Made by a program: the position numbers and the translations under genes. Shown piece by piece: positions 63,682 through 64,000 of a stretch of 64,000 nt of DNA. Source of the DNA: Acidobacteriota bacterium (GTDB lineage: Bacteria; Acidobacteriota; Terriglobia; Acidiferrales; UBA7541); NCBI GenBank assembly GCA_003224085.1, contig QHYK01000076.1, positions 1 through 64,000 of the forward strand, in the 5' to 3' direction. The notes below the pieces were generated by a model. That model did not search any database, was not told the origin of the DNA, and worked only from the letters and a program-made list of their open reading frames with translations. How positions within the stretch are numbered: the first letter of the stretch is position 1; each line of letters starts with the position of its first letter.

Positions 63682-64000
63682 ATGGAGCACGAGCGCCGGC
63701 GCACGCCTCGTTACCCGTTCGACGCGTCCATCGAGATGCGCGTAGGGACATCCCAAGACCAGAGAACCGCGCGCGTAACCGGGCTCAGCCTCAACGGGTG
63801 TTACGTCAGCACGGAAAGCCCGTATCCCGAGGGGAGTGCGCTGTTGGTGAAGGTCTTTACTGCGACCGAGTTTTACGAAGGCCAGGCCGCGGTCATCTAC
63901 ACGCAGGAAAAATTGGGCATGGGACTGATGTTCACGGAAACGCGGCCGTATTACCTAATGGTGCTGCGGAAATGGCTGCTTTCCGCAATGATGGCCAAGA
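63682..64000 (+). CDS. PilZ-domain protein, incomplete at the window end
   Basis: Runs off the window after 106 codons. RRRTPRYPF at the start and GLSLNGCYV (the DxSxxG-like part) match the c-di-GMP-binding PilZ motif RxxxR...(D/N)xSxxG. A c-di-GMP response role is likely. ATG at 63682 follows GGGGGA at only 2-3 bases; an in-frame ATG at 63631 would add 17 residues and is an equal candidate. Last codon is cut. Confidence 0.75.
   Translation, partial: MEHERRRTPRYPFDASIEMRVGTSQDQRTARVTGLSLNGCYVSTESPYPEGSALLVKVFTATEFYEGQAAVIYTQEKLGMGLMFTETRPYYLMVLRKWLLSAMMAK

Overview
The window looks like chromosomal DNA of an Acidobacteriota bacterium (probably class Terriglobia), judged from gene content rather than any marker gene. 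The base composition is GC-rich. It carries a duplicated orphan MacB/FtsX-type permease of the kind abundant in Acidobacteria, a hopanoid gene (hpnH), Gram-negative outer-membrane machinery (Omp85, TamB, RND/TolC, porin) and short dispersed GTCATTCC repeats. No rRNA, tRNA or CRISPR array was seen. Most of the window is dense chromosomal gene content; mobile DNA is present only as decayed relics.

Layout. 0-11.8 kb: an amino-acid permease, a DUF2059 protein, then a tightly overlapping minus-strand operon for outer-membrane biogenesis (Omp85/BamA-like, a SurA-N-domain chaperone, TamB-like), a ThiF/MoeB-type E1 enzyme and a small Cys-rich protein. 11.9-20.7 kb: a complete arginine operon argR-C-B-D-F-G-H-J behind a canonical promoter overlapping an ARG-box-like palindrome. 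20.7-26.7 kb: a glycosyltransferase, a CelD/BcsL-like acetyltransferase, an exported ceramidase-like protein and an acyl-CoA ligase. 26.9-32 kb: small nucleic-acid-binding proteins (RRM, an L13e-like protein, an SH3-like protein, CspA), an exported metallo-beta-lactamase-fold hydrolase, lipoyl synthase, and two decayed genes. 31.6-36 kb: hpnH with a translationally coupled Sm-like partner, divergent from a ligase-ACP-acyltransferase fusion. 36.2-40.6 kb: an M42 peptidase, relics of TnpB (IS200/IS605-type) elements and sucA, whose start codon and first residues appear to lie inside the IS right end.

40.6-44.3 kb: a PhoB/PhoR-type two-component system and PhoU. 44.4-50.6 kb: a small membrane protein and a tripartite RND efflux operon. 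51-53 kb: a coiled-coil porin with a strong terminator. 53.2-57 kb: an exported SRPBCC-like protein, then a minus-strand cluster of Tat metallophosphoesterase, cupredoxin, DUF2231 and DUF420 membrane proteins. 57-64 kb: a group II intron reverse-transcriptase relic, an ECF sigma/anti-sigma pair, a CarboxypepD-like exported protein, the duplicated permease, a small ferredoxin-fold protein, a second ECF sigma factor and the start of a PilZ protein that runs off the end.

The strongest points for follow-up are the IS-derived 5' end of sucA, the ligase-ACP-PlsC fusion next to hpnH with its altered acyltransferase motif, the hpnH-coupled Sm-like gene, and the bacterial L13e-like protein. I did not find a convincing wholly new defence or mobile system. 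All family assignments come from reading motifs, without database searches.
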